Below, one piece after another: positions 1-8,050 of a stretch of 16,010 nt of DNA. Under the pieces are notes generated by a model that saw only the letters and a list, made by a program, of their open reading frames with translations, made no database searches and was not told where the DNA came from. Numbering within the stretch: position 1 is the first letter of the stretch; the number at the start of each line of letters is the position of its first letter. A program made the position numbers and the translations under genes. This stretch comes from Thiosulfativibrio sp964601165 (lineage in GTDB: Bacteria > Pseudomonadota > Gammaproteobacteria > Thiomicrospirales > Thiomicrospiraceae). The DNA lies in assembly GCA_964601165.1 (NCBI GenBank), contig CAZRMK010000042.1:1-16010 (forward strand), read 5' to 3'.

Positions 1-590
1 GATAATAAATAATCTGCATACGCATAAGCCTGCTTAGGAAAGCGAATAGGCTGACCATTTTGATCTAAGACATGATGTAATAAATGAGGTGATTGCTGTA
101 AATTAATTCTTTGCCGACTTAACAAATTATATTCCTGAAACGGATTTTGACTCAACAACAAACGAGCAACAGCTCTTCTAACATTCATTGTTGAAGCTAT
201 TTGCTGTGGGAATTCTAAAACTAATTCAGAAGGATAATGAATTAAGGTAGGGTGTAAATTAGCATAATCTTTTTTAAAAGAGCTCTCTTTTATTTCCAAA
301 ACAGGGTTAGAAATTACCCTTCTACCAGGTACAAATTGTTCTTGAATAGCAACATTAACCGATTTTTCATGGACATTTTGCTCTTTAAAAACAGCAGGTA
401 AATTCTGCGGAGAAGAAACTATATTCCTAATACCCGAAGCGGCACTAAAAGATGGAATATCTTGCTGGCTATGCAGATTTTTTTGTGTCTGCTGACCAAC
501 CCACAGCTGAAATGAGGTTAAGAAACCACCACTAAGCACAAGTAAAGTCAAAGAGACCAACAAATAAATAATAATTTTTCGATTTAGCAC
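1..590 (-). CDS. Unrecognised membrane-anchored protein, N-terminal part (runs off the left edge)
   Basis: An open frame is uninterrupted from an in-frame stop (TAG at about 601-599) to the left edge of the window. The first plausible start is GTG at 590-588; a weak AGAGA stretch precedes it. The visible part is about 196 residues. It opens with NRK, then one strongly hydrophobic segment (about residues 5-23, IIIYLLVSLTLLVLSGG), then a polar, Gln/Asn/Ser-rich region without further membrane segments. This suggests a single N-terminal anchor or uncleaved signal with a periplasmic body. A later helix-like stretch contains RRAVARLLLSQNPFQEYNLL. I do not recognise the family. It lies 67 bp downstream of flgL on the same strand with no terminator visible between them, so it may be cotranscribed as the last gene of the flgF-flgL unit. 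No function is assigned. Confidence 0.6.
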   Translation of the reverse strand, partial: MLNRKIIIYLLVSLTLLVLSGGFLTSFQLWVGQQTQKNLHSQQDIPSFSAASGIRNIVSSPQNLPAVFKEQNVHEKSVNVAIQEQFVPGRRVISNPVLEIKESSFKKDYANLHPTLIHYPSELVLEFPQQIASTMNVRRAVARLLLSQNPFQEYNLLSRQRINLQQSPHLLHHVLDQNGQPIRFPKQAYAYADYLL

Positions 591-657
591 AAGGTTTCTC
601 TAAATATCTAATTTAATACTAGAGGCAGAAGCAAAACCAATACCAACCAGTTATTTT

Positions 658-1704
658 TTAACGCAAATAATCAAATAAAGACATACCTTGCACACGAGTA
701 AAAACTTGCTGTGCCATTTGCAGTGCGGTTTGTGCTTGGGTAAAATCAGAGACACCTTGTACAATATCCATATCTTCAATCTTCATACGGCGTTCTTCTA
801 AAGCGAGTTTAAAAAACTCACCAGAGTCATGCTGTGCTTCAATTCTGTTTTGACGCCCCCCTATTTCAGCTCGCACTAAACTAAGTTGTTCTAAACCAGC
901 TTTTAAATCATCCAACACTGAGTCTGGCGGGGCAAGCCCTCTATCTAGGTGATCTTTAAGATTAACCAAAACATTCAATATATTAGGATCTACCCCAGCA
1001 GGTAACGAGCTTGCTCCATCAGGCAGATTAAATACTTTATTACCGTTATCGGTTATTCTCACTCGACTAGGATCACCCAAATCATTGGGAATTAGCCTAT
1101 TATCATTATCAAAACCAATTTGTACAAATCTCGCTCCATAATTAGCATTTGCATCATGATGCACTCCTGCATTAGGGCTACCAATATAAGCAAAAAATTT
1201 ATTACCCGCTAACAAAGGTTCTCCAGAACCATTATTGGCAGGTACATTTACCGTATCCTCTACAAATGCACTGGTAACATTTACATTGTTACCTGCAAAA
1301 ATCTTTTCTCCTTCAGAATTGGTAAAATTCATCATATTACGAACTTGTTCTATAATTTGACCGACTTCTTTAGCTGTTGCTTGTCTATTTTGAGCTGAAA
1401 AAGTATCATTCATCATTTGAATACTTAGCTCACGTGCCCTTTGCAAAGACTCTACTGTACTAGATATCGCGGTTTCTTCAAGCACCAGACTGGCTTTCGC
1501 AAATTCACCATTTTTGGCAAACTGCTCAATTTTATTCATCGCCATATTCAAACCATGCACTTGATTCATGCCAGAAGGATCATCGCTGGGATTATTAATC
1601 CGCTTTCCTGTCGACATCTGCTCTTGAATCTTCAATAAATTTGCTTGATGATTCTGAATAGAATTAATGCCTTGCTCATGAAATTGACTGGTAGAAACTC
1701 TCAT
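658..1704 (-). CDS. flgL: FlgL, flagellar hook-filament junction protein (HAP3)
   Basis: FlgL forms the ring between FlgK and the first flagellin subunits and is exported by the flagellar type III system. The 348-residue product has the flagellin-like N-terminal helix (MRVSTSQFHEQGINSIQNHQ, followed by the conserved QEQMSTGKRINNPSDDPSG around residues 27-45). It also has the matching C-terminal coiled-coil helix, ending in SLFDYLR, typical of FlgL. The middle (about 130-250) is the variable exposed domain. Its length is within the family range. The ATG at 1704 is preceded by AAGGATG at a suitable distance, and the gene begins 18 bp after flgK, so the two are clearly cotranscribed. Its secretion chaperone is expected to be FlgN, encoded at the right end of this window. 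FlgL rather than flagellin is preferred because of the position next to flgK and the C-terminus. Confidence 0.96.
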   Translation of the reverse strand: MRVSTSQFHEQGINSIQNHQANLLKIQEQMSTGKRINNPSDDPSGMNQVHGLNMAMNKIEQFAKNGEFAKASLVLEETAISSTVESLQRARELSIQMMNDTFSAQNRQATAKEVGQIIEQVRNMMNFTNSEGEKIFAGNNVNVTSAFVEDTVNVPANNGSGEPLLAGNKFFAYIGSPNAGVHHDANANYGARFVQIGFDNDNRLIPNDLGDPSRVRITDNGNKVFNLPDGASSLPAGVDPNILNVLVNLKDHLDRGLAPPDSVLDDLKAGLEQLSLVRAEIGGRQNRIEAQHDSGEFFKLALEERRMKIEDMDIVQGVSDFTQAQTALQMAQQVFTRVQGMSLFDYLR

Positions 1705-1722
1705 AATTCAATCATCCTTAAT

Positions 1723-3645
1723 TTATCGTGAGATAACGCCTAACAAGGTTTGAAAAAGTGTTTGTGAAGTTGAAATTAACTGTGCTGCCGCCTGAAAAGA
1801 TTGTTGAAATCTCATTAAATTAATTGCCTCTTCATCCAAGCTCACACCCGACATAGATTCCCTGCGGTTTTGGATTTGTTCAAACACATTGGTTTGTGCA
1901 CTCAACTGAATTTCAGTGCTACGAACATACATTCCTAAATTAGTTGCCATTTTTGAATAAGCGCCCAATAAACTTTCAGATGCTACTCCAGCAGAATTTG
2001 CAAACAATAATTCTTTTGATTGTAAACTTGCCATATTAGCGATATTGACATTATCTCCTGCTCCAGATGCTCGCAGAGCTTCATCCAAAATAGAACCATC
2101 ATTATTTGCATCCACAGGAGACTGCCCTCTAGTGGCAATTTCTCTAGTATCAAGTAAACTCGTTTGAAAATTATTTAACATATCTTGATGAGGTCTAATA
2201 ATAAATTGATCTCCCCTTTGAAAGTTACCTGCGGGATCAATAGTTATTTCAAAGCCTTCAATACTATAAGTTACTCCAGGAACAATGGTGCTGGTTTGAG
2301 AAGCAGGGGCATCTGGATAACCTGCAATAGAACGATCGGTTAAAGTTAATAACTCGCCAGTTTTTTTATCTCGTATTTCAAAATTAGTGCCATTAACGTT
2401 ATGTAATTCATATTCTCTAGAAACCATCTCGCCAATATTACGAATTGCACTTTCTAAATAAATTTGTTGATCCCCAAAATTACTCGGATCAACCCCTGCA
2501 ACAGGAGGACTATTAAAAGGCGGTGTTTGTGAAAAGTTAGCAGTTACCGGATTAGCATCGGTAGTAGAAGGTATTTTGGGGTTAAAGGCAAAATTAATAA
2601 AACTACCGTCACTCGATGCTGAATCATTATTACGACTTTGCAAAACATTGGCATCAAGAGGGGTAAAAAAAGCTTTGCCTGGATCACCATTATCATCATA
2701 ACCCATATAATGTTGCCAATTAACCGAGGCCGTTAATCCATTTAACATTAAACCCATATCACGCATAGATTTATCCAGCATATTGCTTCTAAAATCTAAC
2801 ACCCCTCCTAACTGCCCACCTTGAATTTGTTGGCTTATATTATGATTTTGTCCGCCTATATTCATAAACACTTCCATCCGATTATCATCAGGATAATCGC
2901 TGAAATTTGCCTGCAAATAGGTAACTGTGCCATCACTAATAAGAGGCAGCCTGCCGTTTCCGGTATGAATATCAACTCGTCCGTCTGCTTGATGAAAAGG
3001 CTTAATATCCATATAACGTCCCAGTTCAAATATGGCTTGATCCCTTTTATCAAGCAAATCATTAGGTACTTGAGAGCCATCATTAAGAGCTCTCCCTACA
3101 TGTTGATTAATGCTATTAATAGAATCTAGGCGACTATTAATTTCTCTAGTTAAGTCTTTAACTTGATGATTAACTTGCACCTGAGAAGCTTGTAGCGCTG
3201 TACTTAAGTTATCAATATAGCTTTCCATATTCCTAGATTCATCTAGTAATAAACGGCGACTGGTATCGGAGGTAGGGTTATTTGATAAATCTTGCATACT
3301 ACCAAAAAACCGAAACATAAATTCCTGAACACCCTTGTCATTAGAAGCGACTATACCCTCGATATGTTTTGACAATTCAAGTTGCTGATCGTAACGCTGC
3401 ATTAAGGAGTGACTAGAAACCATCTGAGTTTGAATATGCTGGGAAAAAACACGCTCGACAGAAGATACTCTAACTCCGCCTCCAGAAAAAGAGCCTGCCG
3501 CTACTTGTGGAGCATTACTAACAAGCTCCGCTCTTTGACGATTAAAACCTTCCGTACCGACGTTGGCAATATTGTGAGCAGTTACATCCAGCCCTTTTCT
3601 AAAAGCGGCAGTGGCAGCCGAGCCAATTTGTAATAGATCTGCCAT
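1723..3645 (-). CDS. flgK: FlgK, flagellar hook-filament junction protein (HAP1)
   Basis: FlgK is the first junction protein placed on the finished hook, after the FlgD cap leaves. The N-terminus carries the rod/hook family motif (ATAAFRKGLDVTAHNIANVGTEGFNRQRA, residues about 12-40). The C-terminus has the paired helix with GVSLDEEAINLMRFQQSFQAAAQLISTSQ (about residues 598-626), diagnostic of FlgK. At 640 residues it is longer than the enterobacterial protein (about 547), with the extra length in the exposed middle domains. The ATG at 3645 is preceded by AAGGTAAC. It follows flgJ by 65 bp; I found no convincing sigma-28 or sigma-54 site in that gap, so it is probably read from the flgF promoter, unlike species in which flgKL has its own promoter. 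Confidence 0.97.
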   Translation of the reverse strand: MADLLQIGSAATAAFRKGLDVTAHNIANVGTEGFNRQRAELVSNAPQVAAGSFSGGGVRVSSVERVFSQHIQTQMVSSHSLMQRYDQQLELSKHIEGIVASNDKGVQEFMFRFFGSMQDLSNNPTSDTSRRLLLDESRNMESYIDNLSTALQASQVQVNHQVKDLTREINSRLDSINSINQHVGRALNDGSQVPNDLLDKRDQAIFELGRYMDIKPFHQADGRVDIHTGNGRLPLISDGTVTYLQANFSDYPDDNRMEVFMNIGGQNHNISQQIQGGQLGGVLDFRSNMLDKSMRDMGLMLNGLTASVNWQHYMGYDDNGDPGKAFFTPLDANVLQSRNNDSASSDGSFINFAFNPKIPSTTDANPVTANFSQTPPFNSPPVAGVDPSNFGDQQIYLESAIRNIGEMVSREYELHNVNGTNFEIRDKKTGELLTLTDRSIAGYPDAPASQTSTIVPGVTYSIEGFEITIDPAGNFQRGDQFIIRPHQDMLNNFQTSLLDTREIATRGQSPVDANNDGSILDEALRASGAGDNVNIANMASLQSKELLFANSAGVASESLLGAYSKMATNLGMYVRSTEIQLSAQTNVFEQIQNRRESMSGVSLDEEAINLMRFQQSFQAAAQLISTSQTLFQTLLGVISR

Positions 3646-3710
3646 ATAAAGTTACCTTATTTTGCATTCACATCAAAATGAACTAAAACCATCCCAAAAA
3701 TGCATCACTA

Positions 3711-4172
3711 TTATGGTACAAAAGGCCGTAATGAGAGGGCATTTTGAGTAGAAGATACTGGCATTGAAACGACTGGATTTAAGGAGGTTTCTTGACGCTT
3801 TTGCTCATCTCGATCTGCCATTTTTTGTTTATAACTTTCTAGCTCCGCAGGTGACAAAGACGGTGACTTGGGTGAAAGCTGCTCTACAATAATATCGGCT
3901 AACCCTAACGAACCTTTAGTAGCAATTAATTGTGACAACTGTTCATCATGCCAAGACTGGTAAAATTCAGACTGCCCACCATCCATCCAACCACCATCTA
4001 ACTGCACTTTTCTTGATTCTTCTAAAATCTTCTGCACAAAAATAGCTTCAAATTGCTCCGCAACAGCTCGTAAAGCTTCTTTAGGATTTTCTCTAGCGGT
4101 TTGCCTTAAATCATTAAAAGCTCTTATATCCGTTACTATTTGATGACTTTGTAGTTGGTTTACTTCACTCAT
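3711..4172 (-). CDS. flgJ: FlgJ, single-domain rod-assembly factor lacking the muramidase domain
   Basis: The 153-residue product matches only the N-terminal rod-binding domain of FlgJ: AVAEQFEAIFVQKILEESRK (about residues 36-55), a Trp/Gly/Asp-rich turn, then YQSWHDEQLSQLIATKGSLGLADIIVEQL (about 71-99). The remainder (about 100-153) is Ser/Gln/Pro-rich and looks disordered. In Salmonella, Vibrio and Pseudomonas the protein is about twice as long, because a C-terminal beta-N-acetylglucosaminidase domain cuts peptidoglycan for rod passage. Nothing resembling that domain remains here: flgK starts 65 bp after the stop. The rod-capping/chaperone role should be retained, while wall cleavage must come from another enzyme. 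The start at 4172 has AGGAAAAG upstream. It lies 24 bp after flgI. Confidence 0.92.
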   Translation of the reverse strand: MSEVNQLQSHQIVTDIRAFNDLRQTARENPKEALRAVAEQFEAIFVQKILEESRKVQLDGGWMDGGQSEFYQSWHDEQLSQLIATKGSLGLADIIVEQLSPKSPSLSPAELESYKQKMADRDEQKRQETSLNPVVSMPVSSTQNALSLRPFVP

Positions 4173-4196
4173 TATCTTTTCCTGAAAATTTTATGA

Positions 4197-5300
4197 CTAA
4201 ATAACAATCAGTTCAGCTTTTAATGCTCCAGCCTGCTTTAAGGCTTCAAGAATTGCCACCAAATCTCCTGGAGCAGCTCCTACATTGTTTACCGCTTGCA
4301 CAATGTCATCAAGAGAAACTCCTTTTGGGAACTTAAACATGCGACCGTCGCCCATATTTTGAACATCTAATACGGTATCAGGTGTTACCTGAGTATCGCC
4401 CCCAGCAAAAGCACCAGGCTGATTAACGTCAAAGTCTTCCATAACTCTAACCACCAAACTACCATGGGTTACGGCAGCAGCAGTCACTCTCACGTCACGT
4501 CCGATAACTACCGTTCCAGTTCTAGAATTAATAATTACTTTTGCCGCTGCTCGTCCAGAAGTTACTTCAAGATTTTCTATCATTGATAAAAAAGCGACTC
4601 TTTGATTAGGTAACCTCGGAGCCATAACGTCAATAGAATTGCCATCTCTAGCCATAGCAACACCTGCACCTAACTTTTCATTAATAACATTCACCAAATT
4701 AGTTGCCGTGGTAAAATCTGGAGTTTTAAGATTGAGAGTAATCGTGGTTCCTAAATCAAAACCTGTATTAACCTCTTTTTCAACCATTGCACCACCTGGA
4801 ACTCGCCCAACACTGGGAACATTTACCGTAATTCTTGAGCCATCCGCTCCTGTCGCATCCAACCCGCCTACAATCAAGTTACCTTGTGCTAAAGCATAAA
4901 CATTGCCATCCACACCCTTTAAAGGGGTCAATAATAAAGTACCGCCACGCAAACTATCAGAGTTACCTAAAGAAGACACGGTAACATCAATTTTATGCCC
5001 TGCCTTTGCAAAAGCTGGCAAGGTAGCATGTACCGCAACAGCAGCAACATTTCTAGAATTAAGCCGTGTTCCTGCTGGTAAATTAATGCCAAACTTATTC
5101 AACATAGATAGCAAACTTTGGTCTGCAAAAGCAGTTTTATCGCCAGTACCATGCAGCCCGACCACTAAACCATAGCCAATAAGAGCATTAGAGCGAACTC
5201 CAGCAACATCTGCTATATCTTTAATTCTAGAAGACGCATAGGTTAACGAACTCCATCCCATCAACAAGATTAACCAAATAACCGTTTTTTTAGTAAACAT
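4197..5300 (-). CDS. flgI: FlgI, flagellar P-ring protein
   Basis: FlgI forms the periplasmic P-ring bushing around the rod at the peptidoglycan layer. The 367-residue product starts with a Sec signal peptide (KK followed by VIWLILLMGWSSLTYA; likely cleavage after Ala22). The mature protein opens with SRIKDIADVAGVRSNALIGYGLVVGLHGTGD, the highly conserved FlgI N-terminus. Later conserved stretches include NVAAVAVHATLPAFAKAGHKIDVTVSSLG and RTGTVVIGRDVRVTAAAVTHG. Length agrees with the family. A GGGAGAA site precedes the ATG at 5300. It lies 42 bp after flgH and 24 bp before flgJ, the usual flgHIJ order. Export is by Sec; its periplasmic chaperone FlgA is encoded at 14001-14729. Confidence 0.98.
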   Translation of the reverse strand: MFTKKTVIWLILLMGWSSLTYASSRIKDIADVAGVRSNALIGYGLVVGLHGTGDKTAFADQSLLSMLNKFGINLPAGTRLNSRNVAAVAVHATLPAFAKAGHKIDVTVSSLGNSDSLRGGTLLLTPLKGVDGNVYALAQGNLIVGGLDATGADGSRITVNVPSVGRVPGGAMVEKEVNTGFDLGTTITLNLKTPDFTTATNLVNVINEKLGAGVAMARDGNSIDVMAPRLPNQRVAFLSMIENLEVTSGRAAAKVIINSRTGTVVIGRDVRVTAAAVTHGSLVVRVMEDFDVNQPGAFAGGDTQVTPDTVLDVQNMGDGRMFKFPKGVSLDDIVQAVNNVGAAPGDLVAILEALKQAGALKAELIVI

Positions 5301-5342
5301 GTTTTTCTCCCAGAATTTATTTAATGGTTTCTAATTTGAGAT

Positions 5343-6068
5343 CTACAAAGGCCAATATTTGGATAAAAACTTCGTCAAAGCCCCTACTCTAGCAGTATCG
5401 CCAGAAATACCCGTATCCTTAAAAATCAACCGCACATCAGCCACTCTTGCTGAATTAATGGTGTTATCAGGACTAATGTCTTGAGGCCTAATAATTCCTG
5501 CAAATTGCATCACCTCATCACCATCATGAATCGTAATCCATTTTTCACCCCTAATGATCAAGTTACCATTTGAAATTACCTCAATAACCGTAACCGCTAT
5601 AGAGCCTGTTAAGCTCGACTTTTGCTTAACATCAGAGCTTCCCGAAAAAGAACCCTCTGACCCAAAACCAAAACCAATTCCCGTTGGATCACCATCAGTA
5701 AAAGGAGCTGAAAAAGGTGATACCACAGTTTGACCAAATATACTTAAAGGCGTTTGTACCCCAAAATCTTGTTGATTGCTTCGGTTATATTTAGCTTGAT
5801 CTCTTTTCTTAGCATCAAATCTTTCTTCTAAGTTAATGGTAATAATATCCCCTACTCTATGTGCTCTAGAATCATTAAAAAGACTCAAGCCTTCCCCTGC
5901 TTGAAACAAAGAACCATTTCTAGGCAAATTCGCTTGAGGGATATTTAAAGGAAAGCTCGGCTCATAAGAAAACTTTTCCATTCTCTCTGGAGGGGTTGAT
6001 GAACAACCAGACAGGATACTTACCGCAAGCATTACAAGCACCAGCAGATGTAACTTATTTAGTTTCAT
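5343..6068 (-). CDS. flgH: FlgH, flagellar L-ring lipoprotein
   Basis: FlgH builds the L-ring in the outer membrane through which the rod passes. The 241-residue product has a lipoprotein signal (MKLNKLHLLVLVMLAVSILSGC) with lipobox Leu-Ser-Gly-Cys, so Cys22 should be lipidated. Family motifs are SLFNDSRAHRVGDIITINLEE (about residues 62-82), the Gly/Ser-rich segment followed by SLTGSIAVTVIEVISNGNLIIRGEKWI, and IIRPQDISPDNTINSARVADVRL toward the end. The C-terminus matches the normal family end. GAGGG precedes the ATG at 6068. It lies 35 bp after flgG and 42 bp before flgI, on the same strand. Confidence 0.98.
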   Translation of the reverse strand: MKLNKLHLLVLVMLAVSILSGCSSTPPERMEKFSYEPSFPLNIPQANLPRNGSLFQAGEGLSLFNDSRAHRVGDIITINLEERFDAKKRDQAKYNRSNQQDFGVQTPLSIFGQTVVSPFSAPFTDGDPTGIGFGFGSEGSFSGSSDVKQKSSLTGSIAVTVIEVISNGNLIIRGEKWITIHDGDEVMQFAGIIRPQDISPDNTINSARVADVRLIFKDTGISGDTARVGALTKFLSKYWPL

Positions 6069-6103
6069 TTTTTAGCCCTCTTCCCTATACACTTTATGAC
6101 AAA

Positions 6104-6895
6104 TTAAATGTGATTAGTTAAAAACTGCATCATTCCATCTGCTGCACTAACTACTTTGGCGTTCATTTCATAGGTACGCTGGGCTTCAATCATGCCAATT
6201 AATTCTTCTACCGTATTCACATTTGAAGATTCTAAAGCTCCCTGTAACAAACTTCCCGCTTCTTCTGTTGCAGGATTTTTTGCATTAGGCGTGCCACTCG
6301 CTAGGGTTTCCATGAAAAAATTTCCACCAATAGCTTCCAGCCCTGCGGGATTAATAAAAGTTGATAACTCTATCTGTCCTATCTGAACTGGTATAGGATT
6401 ACCTGGTTCTTTAACCGATACCATGCCATCATTAGCAATAAATACTTCTGATGAATTTAACGGAATATTCACATTTGGCTCAACCAAAAATCCTGAAGAA
6501 GTAACTAGATCACCATTTTGATTAACCTGAAAAGAACCATCACGGGTATACATCATATTACCGTCTTGATTCAACGCTTGAAAAAAACCTTTACCGTTAA
6601 TCATTACATCTAATTGATTATCCGTAATAATAGCATTCCCTTGGGTATGAATTTTTTGCACCCCAATAGCCTGAACCCCAACTCCAAGTTGTAAGCCAGA
6701 AGGTAAAGTATTAGATTCATCTTGTGTTGCTTGGGCTCCAGGCTGGCGAATATTTTGATAGAGTAAATCATTAAACTCTGCTCTACCCGCTTTAAATCCA
6801 AAGGTATTGGCGTTGGCGATATTATTTGAAATAGCAGCCAACCTAAAGTTTTGTGCCTCTAAACCTGTTTTAGCGATATGAAGTGCTTGATTCAT
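6104..6895 (-). CDS. flgG: FlgG, distal rod protein
   Basis: FlgG makes the distal rod that spans the periplasm to the outer-membrane rings. The 263-residue product has the N-terminal rod/hook helix with ISNNIANANTFGFKAGRAEF (about residues 22-41). It carries the FlgG-specific insert (YQNIRQPGAQATQD and LPSGLQLGVGV, about 46-75) that stiffens the rod compared with the hook. The C-terminus has GALESSNVNTVEELIGMIEAQRTYEMNAKVV (about 219-249). This insert separates it from FlgF and FlgE. Length equals that of enterobacterial FlgG. The ATG at 6895 has AGGAGA at ideal spacing. The 89-bp gap before it, after flgF, contains a perfect 15-bp palindrome annotated separately. Confidence 0.98.
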   Translation of the reverse strand: MNQALHIAKTGLEAQNFRLAAISNNIANANTFGFKAGRAEFNDLLYQNIRQPGAQATQDESNTLPSGLQLGVGVQAIGVQKIHTQGNAIITDNQLDVMINGKGFFQALNQDGNMMYTRDGSFQVNQNGDLVTSSGFLVEPNVNIPLNSSEVFIANDGMVSVKEPGNPIPVQIGQIELSTFINPAGLEAIGGNFFMETLASGTPNAKNPATEEAGSLLQGALESSNVNTVEELIGMIEAQRTYEMNAKVVSAADGMMQFLTNHI

Positions 6896-6926
6896 TTTTT
6901 TCTCCTATTCCAACTTATTCAATTAC

Positions 6927-6962
6927 TACCTAAATCCTGCAAGTGATTGCAGGATTTAGGTA
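6927..6962. repeat. Palindromic intergenic repeat, full copy A (flgF-flgG gap)
   Basis: The arms TACCTAAATCCTGCA (6927-6941) and TGCAGGATTTAGGTA (6948-6962) are perfectly complementary over 15 bp around the 6-nt loop AGTGAT. In flgF-flgG mRNA it would form a stable hairpin. No T-run follows it on either strand, so it is not a normal intrinsic terminator. A diverged copy lies at 12810-12843 and a half copy at 11450-11464, which marks it as a small repeat family (REP-like) rather than a chance palindrome. In the mRNA it might stabilise the upstream message or alter relative expression; that is inference. Confidence 0.8.
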
Positions 6963-6984
6963 CTACGAGATCTTTGCAAAAGTC

Positions 6985-7722
6985 TTACTGCATTGCTAAT
7001 AATTTATCTGATGCCTGAGCATGTTCTTTAGCAGTTGCCATCATCTTAACTTGCATTTCATACTTACGTGAATGCTCTATAATATTAATCAAAGCTTGAG
7101 CAGTATTGACATTACTAGACTCCAATGCACCCGACATAACTTTAACTCCAGCCTGATCTAAAGGCTCTCCCGTGTGACGAATGAACCCCGCTAAATCTTT
7201 TTCTAAATTTCTAATATTAGGCTCAACCAACCTAAGCTGGTCAATCGCAACCATAATATTATTTTCAGCGTCTGCTGGAATAACCGAAATTGTGCCATCA
7301 GTTCCAATATAGAGTTCTCTAAAGGGGGGAACATTAATTGGAATCCCGCCTGCATTTAACATAGGATTGCCTGTTATATCAACCAGATCTCCTTCTGGAG
7401 TCACCAACATAGAAGCCGTGCGAATTAAAGCTTCTTCTCCATCAGGTGACAGCACTGCCATAAAACCATCTTGCGGGGTCATTACGTCTAAATTTCTACC
7501 CGTAACCCTAACTGCACCTGGGCTAAAATCGGTAGCGGGTCTTTCAGACATAGAATAAGTACGAGAATTCCAACCTGGGCCTTCAACATGCTGCGCCCTA
7601 AACTGATTAAAATCTTGTTTAAAACCATTAGTGTTAGCATTGGCAAGGTTATTGGCATTATTTGCCTGGGCAATCATTGCCTCTTTTGCCCCCGACATTG
7701 CGATAAATAGCATGCGATCCAT
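6985..7722 (-). CDS. flgF: FlgF, proximal rod protein
   Basis: FlgF is a rod subunit between FlgB/FlgC and FlgG, exported by the flagellar type III system. The 245-residue product begins MDRMLFIAMSGAKEAMIAQ, followed by NNANNLANANTNGFKQDFNQF (about residues 20-42). It has the hook/rod core segment NLDVMTPQDGFMAVLSPDG and ends with GALESSNVNTAQALINIIEHSRKYEMQVKMM (about 200-230). MDRML-type starts and the length of about 245 are typical of FlgF. AGAGG precedes the ATG at 7722. It is the first gene of the second structural unit: a terminator and a sigma-54 promoter separate it from flgE by 328 bp, leaving a leader of about 178 nt. Confidence 0.97.
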   Translation of the reverse strand: MDRMLFIAMSGAKEAMIAQANNANNLANANTNGFKQDFNQFRAQHVEGPGWNSRTYSMSERPATDFSPGAVRVTGRNLDVMTPQDGFMAVLSPDGEEALIRTASMLVTPEGDLVDITGNPMLNAGGIPINVPPFRELYIGTDGTISVIPADAENNIMVAIDQLRLVEPNIRNLEKDLAGFIRHTGEPLDQAGVKVMSGALESSNVNTAQALINIIEHSRKYEMQVKMMATAKEHAQASDKLLAMQ

Positions 7723-7763
7723 TTAAATAACCTCTGACTTAAGACCTAAATTTCAAATTTGGT

Positions 7764-7802
7764 AAAAAAATAATGAATGACTTAAAACAAAGACATTCAT
7801 TA
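7764..7802 (-). promoter_or_regulatory. AT-rich stem-loop followed by a T-run in the flgF leader
   Basis: On the minus strand, arms TAATGAATG (7802-7794) and CATTCATTA (7779-7771) pair perfectly over 9 bp with a 14-nt loop, and seven T residues (7770-7764) follow directly. This has the geometry of a rho-independent terminator but with a weak, AT-rich stem. It lies between the predicted sigma-54 start (about 7900) and the flgF start codon (7722), so it could be a leaky attenuator or simply leader structure. No leader peptide or known riboswitch is visible. Confidence 0.35.
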
Positions 7803-7910
7803 ATGTTAGAAACACTTTTAAAGATCTAAAACTAACCCTTTGAGTCTTCGCTCTATACTTCTTCCCTTGTGCATTAACGCTTTTACGTTTTTTATATGCA
7901 AAAAGAATAA

Positions 7911-7927
7911 AGCATTCACCGTGCCAA
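7911..7927 (-). promoter_or_regulatory. Sigma-54 (RpoN) promoter for flgFGHIJKL
   Basis: The minus strand reads TTGGCACGGTGAATGCT. The -24 element TTGGCACG is consensus and the -12 element ATGC has the invariant GC exactly 12 bp from the GG. The predicted start is near 7900, about 178 nt before flgF. It lies just downstream of the terminator that ends flgE, so it is placed to restart transcription. Flagellar sigma-54 promoters of this kind need an enhancer-binding activator (FleQ/FleR or FlrA/FlrC type), which is not encoded in this window. Confidence 0.88.
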
Positions 7928-7993
7928 TTTAGATAAAAATAAAACTAAAGACTAGAGAAACCAGCCGATAACCTTATTAAGGATTCTTTAAAC

Positions 7994-8020
7994 AAAAAAA
8001 AACCGGCAAAATATGCCGGT
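7994..8020 (-). terminator. Intrinsic terminator after flgE
   Basis: On the minus strand, ACCGGCA (8020-8014) and TGCCGGT (8008-8002) pair perfectly over 7 GC-rich base pairs with loop TATTT, and a run of nine T residues (8002-7994) follows. It lies 30 bp past the flgE stop and upstream of the flgF promoter. It is a textbook rho-independent terminator separating flgBCDE from flgFGHIJKL. Confidence 0.93.
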
Positions 8021-8050
8021 AATTTACAAAGATAAAGCTCTCAAATTATT

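Noticed and set aside
3646..3710. A separate promoter for flgKL in the flgJ-flgK gap
   Set aside because: No sigma-28 or sigma-54 pattern found; AT-rich sequence only.
4639..5175. Long open frames on the plus strand opposite flgI, and similar ones opposite flgK, flgE and flgL
   Set aside because: They lie wholly inside strongly conserved flagellar genes, lack ribosome sites and show no family resemblance; they are antisense shadows.
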